Part shown: positions 49,784-62,530 of the stretch, piece after piece
Layout of the letters: every line of letters starts with the position of its first letter
Numbering within the stretch: position 1 is the first letter of the stretch
Origin: Neelides folsomi
Lineage: Eukaryota > Arthropoda > Collembola > Neelipleona > Neelidae
NCBI GenBank assembly: GCA_034687125.1
Contig: JAQGBZ010000023.1
Span: 346,819-410,818 of the forward strand
Reading direction: 5' to 3'
Length of the DNA: 64,000 nt
The notes under the pieces: generated by a model
What the model saw: only the letters and a program-made list of their open reading frames with translations
Database searches by the model: none
What the model was told of the DNA's origin: nothing
Program-made: the position numbers and the translations under genes

Positions 49784-52700
49784 ATGGTCGTTGCGGCCAA
49801 AAGCAATAATGGGAATCGGAAGAGAAAATTCAATAATCCTCCGGTCGAGGAGAAAAAACGAAAAAATATCCCTGCGAGTATTAAAAAAAATCCTACAGGA
49901 AAGACTATTACTAAAGGATCCTCTCAAATAAAACCTCAACCGTAAGCTAACTAGCGTAATTATGAATTATTGGAGTTTTGTATCGATTAAATTCGATAAT
50001 TGGTATCGTTATCATAAATAATTGAAATTTGTTAATTCAGAGTTCCTGTCGGAGTTGGAGCAAAAATCCAAGCTCAAAGGAAATTTGCCCAAGGTGTGAA
50101 TGTAAATAGCCCGTCAACAACTCCAATAAAAATTCCGAGACAATCGAAACAAATTGCAAAGCCTCCGCCTTCACCTCCATATTTCGGATCAAGACGGCCA
50201 AAAACAGAAGACTTTCTCACATTTCTCTGCTTCAGAGGTTTATATTTATTATATATATATATATATATTCGTATTAGAATTAGAGAGTATATTTTAATTT
50301 GAGTCCTTAATTGACATTTCTTTTTGAAAAGGTACTCCTGTCCTTCCCCCAGAGCTAGAGTTTTTCAATTGCGAACCAATTGTTCACTCAGGATCTGAAA
50401 AGGTTGCAAAAAAGAAAAAGATTTGTGAAGCGAAACCTGAAACTTCCACGGCTTCAATCGGAACAGGAGATCCAATTGGAGAAACAAATGAAAAAAAGTC
50501 ATTAGGGAAATCTTCAGAAGTGAACTTTTATAGCAAAAATAATAAAAATGGATCAAAGATTAGCAAAGGAAACACAGGGAATAAGCTTATAAATATAACT
50601 CAAAAATCTCGACCAGCCTTCACTGGTAGTAAAACAGACGAAGAAAAGCGAATCGAGTGTAATCTTCTTTCCACATTTAGTAAAGTGAAAAGTGAACAAA
50701 AATATTTAAAAAGTGATTTGATTCCAACGAGAATCAAAGAAGAAGATGCTGTTTTTGCTATGACCGCACTTAAGCTCAAAAAGAGTCTCAAGAGCTTGAA
50801 ATTAAAATATCAAGAAAAGAGGCTTAAGAAAAACACTCCAGCACAAGCAGTAGTTTCCAAAATTGCGAAAAAAGGTAATATTTTTTATAGTACACTATAA
50901 AAATATAACTATAAACTACTAATAATATTTGTAAATATTACTATTTATATTCACGTCACTGACATTCCTCCAATTTTCACTTCACTAATCGCTCGCTAAT
51001 CATAATTATTATTGTAATTTCAGTAAAAGACAGTGCGATATTGACGCGATCGAAAGCAAAGCAACCAATCAGTTCACTTAAGAAAAGTCCTAAATTCGAT
51101 CTCAAAAAATCCCTTGCAAAGAAGAACTCAAGCGCTAATAAATTTATGTAAGTCAAAGTTGTAAAATTATATCAAATACACATTGTATCCGATTTGCAAA
51201 GATTCGTAATTTAATAAATGAATTTATATTCAGAACTCATTCTGGAAGAAATCTTCCATCTCCTGATATTATTTATGGATGTCGTAAAAAGAACTTAAAC
51301 GATAAGATGGAAAAAGCTAAGACATCTTCTGAATCAGGTAATTTCAGTGTTCTTTTTATTGCATTTATACAATATAAATATTAATATGTATCTGTATAGG
51401 TATATGTATTACTAACTAGGTAGCTCACGAGGAGCGAGGTTTGGTACCTATGAAATTGGATTTTTTATGAATACTATACAGAAATGCTTAAGTAATGGGG
51501 TTAACCCAATTTTGAATATTTTTTCAATTTTAAAAATTATATTTTATCAAACACTTAAAACCTTTTTATACATAAGTCAGAGTATTAATAAAGAAAATGA
51601 ATTTATCACCATTGAACATTGATTAGAGACATTGCATTGTTATAATGTATCGGTTTTATATTCTACATACCTAAATATACTTGTTAGTTAATAAATATAA
51701 CTAATATTTCAATTCTTCTAATAAGAAATCGTAACTTCCTTATCAATTCCATTCTTATATGGAGTTCAAAACCATTAAATTAATTAAAAAAACCATGTCT
51801 AGCCAGCCGAATAATAATAACAAACCTAATCGCAAAGTGTCATGTTACACTTTAATAGCTTATAAATAAGTACTAACATATAAAGAAATAATCGAACATC
51901 AAAAAAGCTCTGACACATTCAATGTTCAATCAAACAATAACTCCATCAAGTATTTTATAATGACTTTCAAAGTAATAAAATATTTTTTACTTTCAGAGTC
52001 TTCAAGTTCCTCGTCTCAATATTCATCAGATTCATCGTCTGAAGAGAGTGAGATGGAATCCACAGTGAGATCTCTTCGAAGTGGAAAACCCCTTCCACCT
52101 CTCAAACCAGGGGAAAAGAACCGAGCGAAGATTGTTAAGAAAAAGAAAAAATCTCTCATACCTAGAAGAATTGGGACCAGAGCTGCTCATCGAAATTCAA
52201 CTTCACCCTTGAGAGAACTTCCGATGTACGCCAAAAAATTGAAAATGAAGAAGAAGGCCATGCTAAAGAAAAAGGAACAAAAAAAGAGTAAAAACGAAAA
52301 GAATGAAAAGTCCGAAAAGATGGAAAAGAAGCTTAAGGACCAGAAAATGAAAAAGTTGAAAGAAAGGGCCGAAAAGAAAGAAAAGGATGAGAAACGAGAA
52401 AAGAAGGAGAAAGAGGAAAAGAGAGAAAAGAAGGAAAAGGAAGAAAAAAGAGAGAAGGAGAAGGAAGAAAAAAGAAAGGAGAAGGAAGAGAAAGAGAAAA
52501 AGAAAGAAAAGGAAGCTAAAAAGGACAAGGAGAAAGCCGATGATAAGAAAAAGCAGAAAGAAAAATATGAAGATAAAAAGAAATCAACAATTTCTTCTAA
52601 AAGGTAAGAAAATTATAATTGATTTATTTTATTTTAAAAAGGGCATTAAACTATTAACAATTTAAGTTTAATATTTTAAACTAATAATGTCGAAATTATT

Positions 52701-55700
52701 CTATTTAGTAGCTCTAACAAAGAACCTGGAAGGGCCATGAGAAAGTCGAAGGAATATGCGTCGATATATTTGGGGCTACTGACCAAGGACTTTAGTTCTG
52801 ACGAAGATGAAGAAGAAGTGAAGAGAAGATCAGACGATGAAGAATCAATGGGCGATTCGAGTTCTTCAGAACAAAAATATTTAGAAAAGCAGTACAATTC
52901 TTCAATGAAGCGAGACGAAGAACGGATGAAAGTGAAGGACAAGAAAAAATCAATAACCAAAAAGGAAATTAAAAAGAAGGAGAACAAAAAGTCCGAGAGC
53001 GGGAAAAATTTAAAAGTGATAAAACGTAGTTTGAGAAGTCAAAGTAGTAAAGAGAAAGTGACAAAATCGTCTTCTGCAGTTCGAGTCACCAGAAGAAGGC
53101 AAACTGTTCCATTGCCTTCGTCCGAAATTAAAAGAACAGCAGGAGCAGCTCGAAAATCCGCCTCAATTGTGCCAAGTAAATATAAAAGTTATTCTTCCTC
53201 GTCCTCCGCCGATTTATCTTCAGAAGAAGATTCCGATGATGAAGATCATTCAGAAGTTGAAGAGCCTCCTTCCAAATTGAAAAAAGAGCAAAAAGTATCC
53301 GACCACGAGAGCTCAGATGATGAACCTCCTAAGAAGCAGAGAGGTCGAAAAAGAAAAGAATCCCATCAGAGCGAAGAGGAAGTGAAGAAAAAGCCACGGA
53401 GTTCTCATAAGATAGAAATGAAGAGTGAAGGAACTGATGCGCAAACGGATTTCATTCCCATCATCAGCATCTCAAGCTCCTCTCACGATGAAGAAACGAG
53501 TTCAGAAGAAGAGTCAGAAGACGAAAGACCTCCAGTTGTCAAAACTTCAATTGCCATTCAAGTAGACATGGACTTGGACGAAGGGATTATCACCGAGTCC
53601 CAAACTGAAGAAACTCCTGAAGAAATCGTGAACATTTACACTGAAGGTCATGGAGGTGATTCGACTAGTTCACTCCATACCACCACGAGTCATTCCACCA
53701 TTGAACCCCCAGAAAGTGTTCGTTATCTCCATCCTCCTCATCATATCCCTCTTCATCATCATCCGGCACCTGAAATGAGTCTTCCGATTCCGACTCCCGA
53801 CCGATATATTCATTCGTATGGTGGAGGTGAATATTACCCTTTGCCGATGGGACCACCACCTCCAATGATGAGCAACATCCAGTTAGTGACCTCCAGGGGA
53901 GGTGGAGATTACATGAGTATCCCCACCATGAGCTCTGGAATGCCGATGTCAATGCCCATGCCCATGCCAATGTCGATGCCTTCGATGCCCATGTTCTCAA
54001 ATATTTCCAATTTAAATATGTCAGTTCTCGCTCCGAACCCGATGCATTGTCTTTCCTCGTCTTCCTTCTCTGCCTCGACGCTCGAGACACATATTCGAAC
54101 AGTCGCTGCAAACTTGGATATTCCACTAGTGAGACCAATGATGGGACAAACGAGTGAGCCATTGTCACTCCCAACACTTTCTCCCCTTCGACCGCATCTC
54201 CACTTCTCGTCTAGTTCAATGAGGCCTCTCGGACCAATTTGGCCGACCGCAAACTTAGAAGGTCGATTCAACAGACATTCTTCAATCTCGCATCCTCATT
54301 TCCATTACTAATTTATCAATTGTGAATGGCTTCTGTATCTTAATCAATGAACTTTTCCACTATATTCAAGACCTACAAATCTTTATATTTCTACCGTAAT
54401 CACAGCAAGATTTCTCCGTAGTCTTCTGTTGCCTCCTACCTTCTCATTTTCACGCAGCCCATTTTCTTTTGCAATTGATGCATTTGCAAAAATTGAAGTT
54501 GACTCGTCAATTTAGGTTCCACGTTCTTTTATCAACCTCATGTGGGATGGAAAAGAAATGAGCTGTTTTTATTAAGAGTGCCTCAAAATTCAATATTTTT
54601 TGCAATTCTGCCATATTTATCTTTTAAAGTAGTTTGTTCGTTCCGTGAATTTCTGCTCTTATTTTCCTCCATCTAGCATGAAATACTATTGACATTTAAA
54701 ATTTTTAATTGCTTTAAAAATATAAAAAAAACTAAAAATTATTCTTGTGTAGTGAATAGTGTAATGTGAATTAACGTCTTTAACGTCCAAATTAAACATG
54801 TAGGTTACAGAGGACCACAAAATGAACACTATTCAGCGTTTCGAGCTCCTACTTTAATTCCTCAGCAGCCGATTAAAGTTTCAACTCCAAATAGTGTTCC
54901 AAAAAATGGTCAACAGTCAAAAGGTTCAACTTCGTTTCTTCGTAACATTGCCCCTTCAAGTTCAAAGCCGACAGCTCCCAAACAAACAATCGCTCCCAAA
55001 CCCTCTCAAATTACTGAGATTAAAAAAGAGGTTAAAACGCCCAAACCTACAGGTATTGCCATACAAGCACAAGAAACTAAGCCTTCAACTATAACAACGA
55101 CGACAGCAAGTAGCGTATCAACGGCTCAGAACCAGCAAGGATATTCAATTTTAAGTAGCTTGCCCAATGTGTCAATTGTTCCTAAATTCGACAGAAATTC
55201 AAAAACAGTTGTCAACCTTCCCAAAGAAGGTCTTCAAAAGCAAGAGCCGAGTCAAGTTAAGAAAACTCCATCGTTGAAAGAGGTAAAGAAAGAAGGAAAG
55301 CGAAAGAAAAAATTAATCATCCCAGCGCCTACAAGTCCTTTGACTGTGAGAAAGGATTCAGTTCCAATTACTTACGTTCGAACAACAACAAAAAAGTAAG
55401 CAGACAACTATAAAACTTTAAGTGTTATCCCAATTGTGACATTTTTAAATTTTATTATATATTATTATAGACAAACACCTTCAGAGAAAAAGATCGAAAA
55501 GGAAGAAGACGAAAAAGCCGTGACCTTCAATAAGCTTCTTCAACTTAAGAAATCAAAAGGCGAGGGAGGTGACGAGGAAAGTCATAAGAAAACCTCGTCA
55601 CCGCGTCCTGGTCAATCGCGAGTTTCAAATGACGATTCGAGGTCTACAACTCCCAAGAGCAGTAGATCAACTCCAACAAAGATTAAAGAAGATTTTCAGA

Positions 55701-58700
55701 AGTTGCAAGACGTTCCAGCTTACTATCCTGATGAAGATCAATTTCAAGATCCTTTAAAGTACATTGAAGTAATCAGGAAAGAAGCTGAAAAATACGGAAT
55801 TGCTCGCATTGTTCCACCAAGAAGCTTCAGGGTAAGAACTTTACAAACACTCATAGTAAATAAGTAGGTACCTAGTATTACAATGTATATATGTAAATAC
55901 AATATGATTCTTAAATTATTATCATGTGTAATTCAAAATTTCATTAACAGCCGGAGTGTAAAGTTGAAGACGATATGAGATTCACTGCCTATAATCATTA
56001 CATTCACAAAATGTTTCGAAGATGGGGAAGAAATGTTCACGAAACTCTTGGGATGAAAACTCATTTGAAAAAGTCAGACATTGATATCGGAAGTCCCCCC
56101 ATGATTGGTGGAATGGAAGTTGATCTCTTCAACTTGTACCAAACTGTTAAGACTTTTGGAGGACTCGAAGACGTAATAGAAAAGCAAAAATGGAATAAAG
56201 TCTCTGATGCTATGCATATACCCAAAGCTGCCAATGATCGAGCTTCAAAGTTGGATGCCATATACGTCAAATATGTCCTACCATATGAAACTATGTCCGA
56301 AGGTAAGATTTCAATAATTTTAAATAAAACAAGTCTTGTAATTCTATGTTTTATTTAAAACAAGGTGAACGAAAGAAGCTTTTGGCTAATCTTGAGAAAA
56401 AATGGAAACAGAGAGAAAAGAGAAAAATAGACAACGTTAAGAAAGGCAAAGAAAGCGATTCAGAAGATTCTTTCGATGAACTCGATGAATGTATAGTCAA
56501 GGTATAAGAATCATCATTAGCTTAAATTAAATGTATTACATTCTTAAATTTTTAAAAAGATAATAATTTATGGACATTAAAATCATTAAATTATTATTTG
56601 CAGGGAAAAAGTACACCATTAAGTGCTTATTATCGAGTGGCTCGAAATACCCACAGTATGATATTCCACAATGCTACGAAAGGGGAGCCAAGTTGGGGAG
56701 AAGCCGAATCAGAATATTGGAAACTTGTGAGCGAGAGGAACAAGCATCTTTGTGTGTATTCTGGAAGCATTGACTGTGCGGGTGTCGGTTGGGGCTTCCC
56801 ATTGCCCAAATCATCCGGAAAACATCCTTGGAATCTCAAAGTTTTAGCCAATAACGCTGGATCTGTGTTGAGAAGCATGGGACCCGTCATGGGTATAATT
56901 TCATGTCATATTACTAAATATTTACAAGTCCTCTTTCTCCTCATTAGCAAAAACTCTAAATGAAATTTTCGTTTGGTTATCAGGAGCTACAGTTCCAACT
57001 TTACATGTTGGAATGGTCTTTACTACATATTGTTGGTACCGGGATCCACATGGACTACCCTGGATCGAGTACTTACATTCAGGAGCAAACAAAATTTGGT
57101 AAATACAAGTATAAGTATAGAGGATGATAATAAGTTACACCAATCAAAATATTTTTAAAGGATAGTTTTGTATTTTTTTTAAAAAAAAAGGTATTCGGTT
57201 CCTGCTTCTGGAGAGGAATGTTTCAAAAAGGTTTTGACATCTCTAATGCCACTTCAATGCAAAAACAAGAAGATTTGGTTAACATCTGATTCAACAATGG
57301 TAATTACTACCTCAGCACGAAATAGAACGAAAAATCTTGGTTTGGTCTTGCATTTCATTTTGCCGTTCAGATCAGTTAATAAAAGTTAAAGGAGATGTGA
57401 CCAAATATTAAAATTGTTCAATTTAAACAGTATAGTTATATTCCATGTTAAGTAATTTTATTAAAAATTATTATATAAATTCAGTACTTTTGTAAAATAA
57501 AGGAAGGGAAGGAAGTCCAAACCAAGATTTTTCGTTCTATTTCGTGCTGAGGTAGTATAATGCTTTTACATTCGTATTTTCGCATATTTATATAAAATTT
57601 TGGAATTTTAGTTAAAATCGTTATATTTATTAGGTTCCAATTGACTTATTACTTAATGCTGGAGTTCCATTATATCGAGCCGTTCAAAATCCTGGGGAAT
57701 TTTTGGTTGTTTTCCCGAAAGTATTTACAAGTGCAATATGCACAAGTTACTTAATCTCTGAAAGCGTCTCCTTTGCTCCATTCACTTGGTTAAAATCGGT
57801 TCTTCAAACTTTTAAGGTGCATACATATTTGTAAAACTATTCACATTAAACCATATTTAGACTCAATACATAATATCCAAATAAAACAATTTTATCAATT
57901 GATTGACTATATATACTAATTAATTATTGATTATATAGGATCTCAAAGAAAGTAAAGAGCCTCCAGTTTTTGCTCTTGAAAAGTTGCTATATTCAATAAT
58001 TCAAGATCAGCGAGCTTCTCCACGAGTCTTAAGTTTGGTAAGGAAGATAATTTTCACGATCCACGATTTTCAATATTTATGTTAAATTTAATCATATATC
58101 TGAATTAACCATATAATGTTATTTTAGGCAATTTCACAAATTGATGGAATAGTGAAGAAGGAATTTGAACTTAGAAAAAAGCTACTCGACATGGGAGTAA
58201 AAGTTGAAAAAGTCAATAAGAACGAAAAGAAGAAAAGCAAAAAAGATGAGGAAGATTTAAATCAATGTGATACTTGCAGCTACATACTCTTTCTTTCATA
58301 TGTAAGTCCACACTTTGCTACTACACTAATGTTAACATGTTTAATGTTTATTTTATCCTATAAATGTCTTAATTAATTATCTTTTTTTGATTATGAATCT
58401 AGATGAGGAACAGAACTCAGGATTTAACATTTTGTCTTCCCCACGCCATTGACCATTTAACCAAATACAAGTCGCGTATTAAAACTTCATCGCTTATTTA
58501 TGAATATTCGAAGGTACAAAATTAACATATAAAAAGTCTGTATACCTACGTACATAAAATAGTTAGTAGACTGCAAAATATCATACCTGTATTGTTTATT
58601 CATTTTTGTATATTAAAATAATGACATTTAAATCTACTTTTGACTTTTATAGGATGAGCTGAACTCGCAGATTCAAGGAGCTAAAGCTAGACTTGATAAG

Positions 58701-58712
58701 CGAGACCGTTGA
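49784..58712 (+). CDS. JARID2: JARID2, Jumonji/ARID accessory subunit of PRC2
   Basis: There are 19 coding exons: 49784-49941, 50041-50237, 50332-50874, 51024-51147, 51234-51337, 51997-52603, 52709-53826 (or 54153), 54804-55395, 55471-55831, 55951-56302, 56365-56501, 56604-56892, 56984-57098, 57191-57299, 57634-57816, 57939-58037, 58128-58301, 58403-58513, 58653-58712. They give 1810 residues (1919 with the longer exon 7). Near the N terminus QAQRKFAQ (Lys67) and [12 protein letters not shown] match vertebrate JARID2; the vertebrate Lys (K116) is methylated by PRC2 and bound by EED. Then come Lys/Glu- and Ser-rich disordered exons 6-8, JmjN ([16 protein letters not shown]), ARID (about 1269-1386), JmjC (about 1432-1640) and a C-terminal Cys-rich finger starting CDTC. 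The JmjC has Cys-Trp (TTYCWYRD) where active demethylases have the first iron-binding His, so it should be inactive, as in vertebrate JARID2. It recruits and tunes PRC2 in the nucleus. Confidence 0.94.
50251..50268 (+). repeat. (AT)9 microsatellite in JARID2 intron 2
   Basis: An uninterrupted AT run lies 14 bases into the 94-bp intron that begins at 50238. Confidence 0.85.
52230..52600 (+). repeat. Purine-rich (AAG/GAA) low-complexity coding tract in JARID2 exon 6
   Basis: Almost only A and G on the plus strand, coding alternating Lys and Glu with few other residues, in a charged, probably helical or disordered segment. Long Phe/Ser frames on the opposite strand are artefacts. Confidence 0.85.
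57310..57552. mobile_element. 243-bp MITE in JARID2 intron 14
   Basis: Perfect 36-bp terminal inverted repeats (57310-57345 and 57517-57552), starting CCTCAGCACGAAATAGAACG, are flanked by TA on both sides (57308-57309 and 57553-57554). It has no coding capacity and fits a Tc1/mariner-type MITE. The left TA begins only 8 bases after the 5' splice site at 57300. Without the insertion the intron would be about 89 bp, like its neighbours. Confidence 0.92.
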
Positions 58713-61359
58713 CCTAAGGAGCGTTATTTTATTTTAAGACTGATTTCATTTGTTTTATTTATGAGGCGTATTTTTATCTACATCCAACAGTGTTCATCTA
58801 CGGAGTTCAAGAATTAAGTCAAGTGTTCAACATTTTTAAAATCGCATTCTTTTAATTTCTTGATATGAAACTAGTAGTGTTAAAAGTTAAAGCTTTCTAG
58901 ACTTTCTACAGTTAGTGATTGTTCCAATATGTCATATTATTTAATTTTTTATATATTGCTATTAAAATATTTAAAAGAATGGATTATGGATACTAATAAA
59001 GTACTTTAGTAATATTTATTATCATATAAGTAAGGGATGTAAATAAAATATTGAATTTTCTAAACTAATATGAAGAATGTTGTACTTATGATTATACTTG
59101 AGATATACTATTATATATCTACTTATCTACTAAAATATGTAAATGTCTACTAACATTTATTTTACTTTTAGATAAATTATACTAAAAGTAAATCTAATTA
59201 GATAATACTTTTATTATATTATAATAAATATATTATACATACTATACATAAACCTACAAAGGTATCATCGTTTTTAAAGTGTTGAATTATAAGTGATTTA
59301 AAAAGAATATATTATTAACACGTATAAAAGAGATTTAAAATATTTGTTGAATTTTAAAGTCAATCTAAAAATTATCTTATGTGTTATGTTTTCACTAAAA
59401 TACCAATGCTAAAGTTTTAATAAATATTTAAATAACTATTAAAATATTTAATAAAATATCATATTAAATACCAATTTGTCAAATAAAAAGTACAATCCAT
59501 AACAAAAAATAATCCACTTTATTTCAAAAATTGAATTTAATCCCGTTAACTAAGTTTCCGGACACTTTCAAAATTGGTTTTTAGGTAACAATAACTATGA
59601 AATTCTGTATTTGAACTTAAATGAGGTTGAGGTTGACCATGTTGGCACCACGGGCTTTCTTGAGCTTTGCTAGGTTTACTCTACTTTATAAAAGCAGATA
59701 GATTAGTTTTTAATCAAAAGCATTTCGTCATCAAGTCATCTCTTCATAATAAATAAAAGCCATCTCTCATAATTTCATCGTTAAAATTGTAGTCGATTGA
59801 CATTGAAGTTTTATAGTTTTTTGTAAGTGTAATTAAATACGACGTTCCTGTAAAACAATTTTTAGCAACATAATAAATATTGTAAATACATTATGAATAA
59901 ATACTAAAATATCAATGTCTAAAGTAGGCAGTAGGAAAAAGAAAGGGAATATTAAAAACAATTTTTGATTAAATCTTTAAACATAAAATTTAGATATAAT
60001 TAAATCAAAATGTAGAAAAATTAAATGATTTGTATGTTGTCTTCACGTTCATCTTCAAACATCATCCAAGCACGGGTCCATCATTTCAATTTAAAGAAAT
60101 TTATTGTTTGTTCCATTGCGCATTGCATTATTTTATTTAACGGATATCAATTTATGAATGAAGAAATGTATTTATTTTTTGGAAATGCGAATCATTAAAT
60201 GTTTTCTATTAAAATATTGTTTATTTTGTATTTTCGAAAAATTATTTTATTTGTTTTTAAGTAAAGAAATAATGAATATCTAATAATTTATAATCAGGCA
60301 TTCAAAAGAAAATTATATTATTTAAAATTCGAGAAATATAGAAAAATTATCAAAATATGAAATTTCTTGTTGATAAATGAATTTTTATATTTTTTAAATG
60401 GTTTTTATTCTTTAAATGTATTTAGTGTATAAGTTTTTCGATCTAAAGTTAAAGGCATTAAAACTTACAATATTTTATTTATTAGTTTATTTATAATTAC
60501 AAGTTTTGAATAATTTAATACCAAATTATATTATCTGTATTTTCGTTAGTTTCAAATGAGAAATATTGTATTGGACAAAAAAAATTTATAAATGAACTTC
60601 ATCATAAATAACAGAAAATAATAAAGTATGCTGCAATTTATTTAAATTAAAATCTATAGATCTTATTGCGTAGTTGTTAAATGGTTTAATAAATGTTCAG
60701 ATATTTATATCACTAACAAATTATATTTCATGGTGTCTTTTAAGAAATCAAAATATAATTTTAAACAATTGAAGGTACTCAATTGCTTAAACTATATAGT
60801 GGATTAGACAACTTTAATTATTTGAATAATTAAGCTTTAAGAATATGATCAAGCAATGATAAATAAATATTAATAAATTAGATTAAACGTACAAAATATC
60901 AATATTGTATAAATTAAATTCATTGTAAGCCGGATTAGGTTGAAAATTATAATTAGCACTAGTTATTATGTACATATAATATCAAAGCTATTTGGTAAAT
61001 TGCTATTTTAGACAAGACATAACTGATTACATAATATCATAACTAATACTAATGAGATTTAAATAGTGGAGATGCACAGATAGGCGTGAGTATATTTAAA
61101 CAGGACTAAATTACAAATAGTTTTAAAGGCTTTCTAAATACTAAAAAAGCAGAATTGTTCATTAGCTCATATATGCATTATTTTTACCAATATCAATTCT
61201 ACATCGTCCAATTTCTCCTTTCATCTGGTATCAAAAAGAGCCTGCAAAATGAAGTGAAATTTTAGAGAACTTAAATTGTAAAAAATCCTGAGTTTATATT
61301 ATTCATACATTAAGATTGCCATTAAGAGAAATTAGAATTGTTACATGTATTATACCTTT
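58713..61359. other. Intergenic region between JARID2 and the STAR/KH gene
   Basis: An AATAAA at 58995-59000 is a good JARID2 poly(A) signal, 283 bases after the stop. The rest is extremely AT-rich and should include the 3' UTR of the STAR/KH gene on the minus strand. I see no coding exon or RNA gene. Confidence 0.5.
58995..59000 (+). promoter_or_regulatory. Poly(A) signal of JARID2
   Basis: AATAAA within ACTAATAAAG, 283 bases after the JARID2 stop codon. Confidence 0.5.
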
Positions 61360-62258
61360 CTATTTTTTGTAAGGTGTGAAGCGTGAAGAAGATGGAGGAT
61401 GAGTTGACCAAGTCGATTTTCCAGCTTGTCTCTTATGAGAACTCCAACTTGATCCCCCTTGATCTTCACCTATTATATTATCAATCATAGTTTGTATATC
61501 ACCATTTAATAATTTTTGCTTGAACAGTTAAAGAAACATTAGGTAAATATCAATATTCATTACCATCACCGTATTGAAAATAATCTGATTCTCCGTATGG
61601 GTCAGCATCTTGATAATCGTAGGTAGTAGAAGGTCGAGTGTATGGTTTCTCAACTTCAGCGTAACTGTTTGATCTGGGAGTCGGTCGAGTGGCAATCCTG
61701 GCTTTTGCAATCATGCTCATTGCCCTAACTGATGGTTCGTGATGTGCTGGAGGAGCTGAAGGTCTTCGTGGAATTTCAGTTTCGTAATGTGGTTGTCCAT
61801 AATATGACTTTGGTGGAGGTGGAGTGCTATCGCGACTATAGCTCTCCTAATTTTTAACATGATTGTTAAAATGTAAATATGATTTTAAATTTAAAAAAAT
61901 AAAATGAGTTAATTATAATTAAGATTACATATCCTCGATGGTAAGGATCCTCTTCCACTTCGTAATGCGGAGCTGCATGTCTGGAAGCGTATGGGGGAGG
62001 TGGTCGACCCGGAGGACGTCTCGTGAATCGACCTGCTGGTGGCATATAACCATTTCCGCCATCCATATTAAGAGCCTCAATCCATGGTAAAGTCTCTAGC
62101 ATTCTATTGTCGCTCATGACTTGTTGTCTCAGACATGTGATGGCATACGCGACTCTAGCATAAGCTTCAGCAGCTGGAGCGGTCACCTGAATTGCCACAT
62201 GCATGTCTTCGTTGAGATGAAAATATTTTGGTTCTGTTCCTTGACGTAGAATTTCTTC
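61360..62258 (-). CDS. STAR/KH-domain RNA-binding protein (Sam68/qkr type), 3' part
   Basis: Three exons on the minus strand (62258-61929, 61846-61564, 61469-61360) give the last 240 residues and the stop codon. The first starts with EEILRQGTEPKYFHLNEDMHV, which matches the end of the KH domain and start of the QUA2 region in Sam68/KHDRBS and Drosophila qkr proteins (KYAHLNxDLHV type). An Ala-rich helix follows (APAAEAYARVAYAI). Then comes a Pro/Arg/Gly- and Tyr-rich tail (RRPPGRPPPPY, later YGESDYFQYGD), as in Sam68, where such tails carry SH3 ligands, methyl-arginine sites and Tyr phosphorylation sites. Family members bind U/A-rich RNA and regulate splicing. The exons for the N-terminal part of the KH domain are not in the window and probably lie beyond 64000. 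The transposase and repeats at 62.3-64 kb would then be in an intron of this gene. Confidence 0.82.
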
Positions 62259-62301
62259 CTATCAAATTAATTGAAACTCAATAAATCCATCATTTAACCC
62301 T

Positions 62302-62530
62302 TTGGCGTGAAGCGTTATAGATGTCTTACCACCTTAGAAACCTTCATTTTTATGGGCTGGTATCAATGCTTTACCGTTTATAAAGACGTCAAATTTGTGG
62401 ACTGGTAAATATGTTTTACCAATTTAAATATGATGAATTTTATGGGATGGTAACACGTTCAAACCACTAACAAAACCTCTAAAAATATGGACTGGTTGCA
62501 CGTTCATACCAGTCAAAAGGGAATTCGAAT
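62302..62530. repeat. 45-bp minisatellite, about five units, each with a hairpin
   Basis: The landmark GG(A/G)CTGGT or GGGATGGT occurs at 62354, 62399, 62444 and 62489, exactly 45 bases apart. A matching ACC-type arm occurs at 62326, 62371, 62416, 62461 and 62506, also 45 apart. Each unit can form a short hairpin; the last is CTGGT with ACCAG. Units have diverged. On the minus strand the 15-codon period keeps a pattern like GKxxxPxHK with some stops, so it may descend from coding repeats. Confidence 0.8.

Noticed and set aside
52187-52528. Phe/Ser-rich minus-strand frame
   Set aside because: It is the complement of the Lys/Glu purine tract in JARID2 exon 6.
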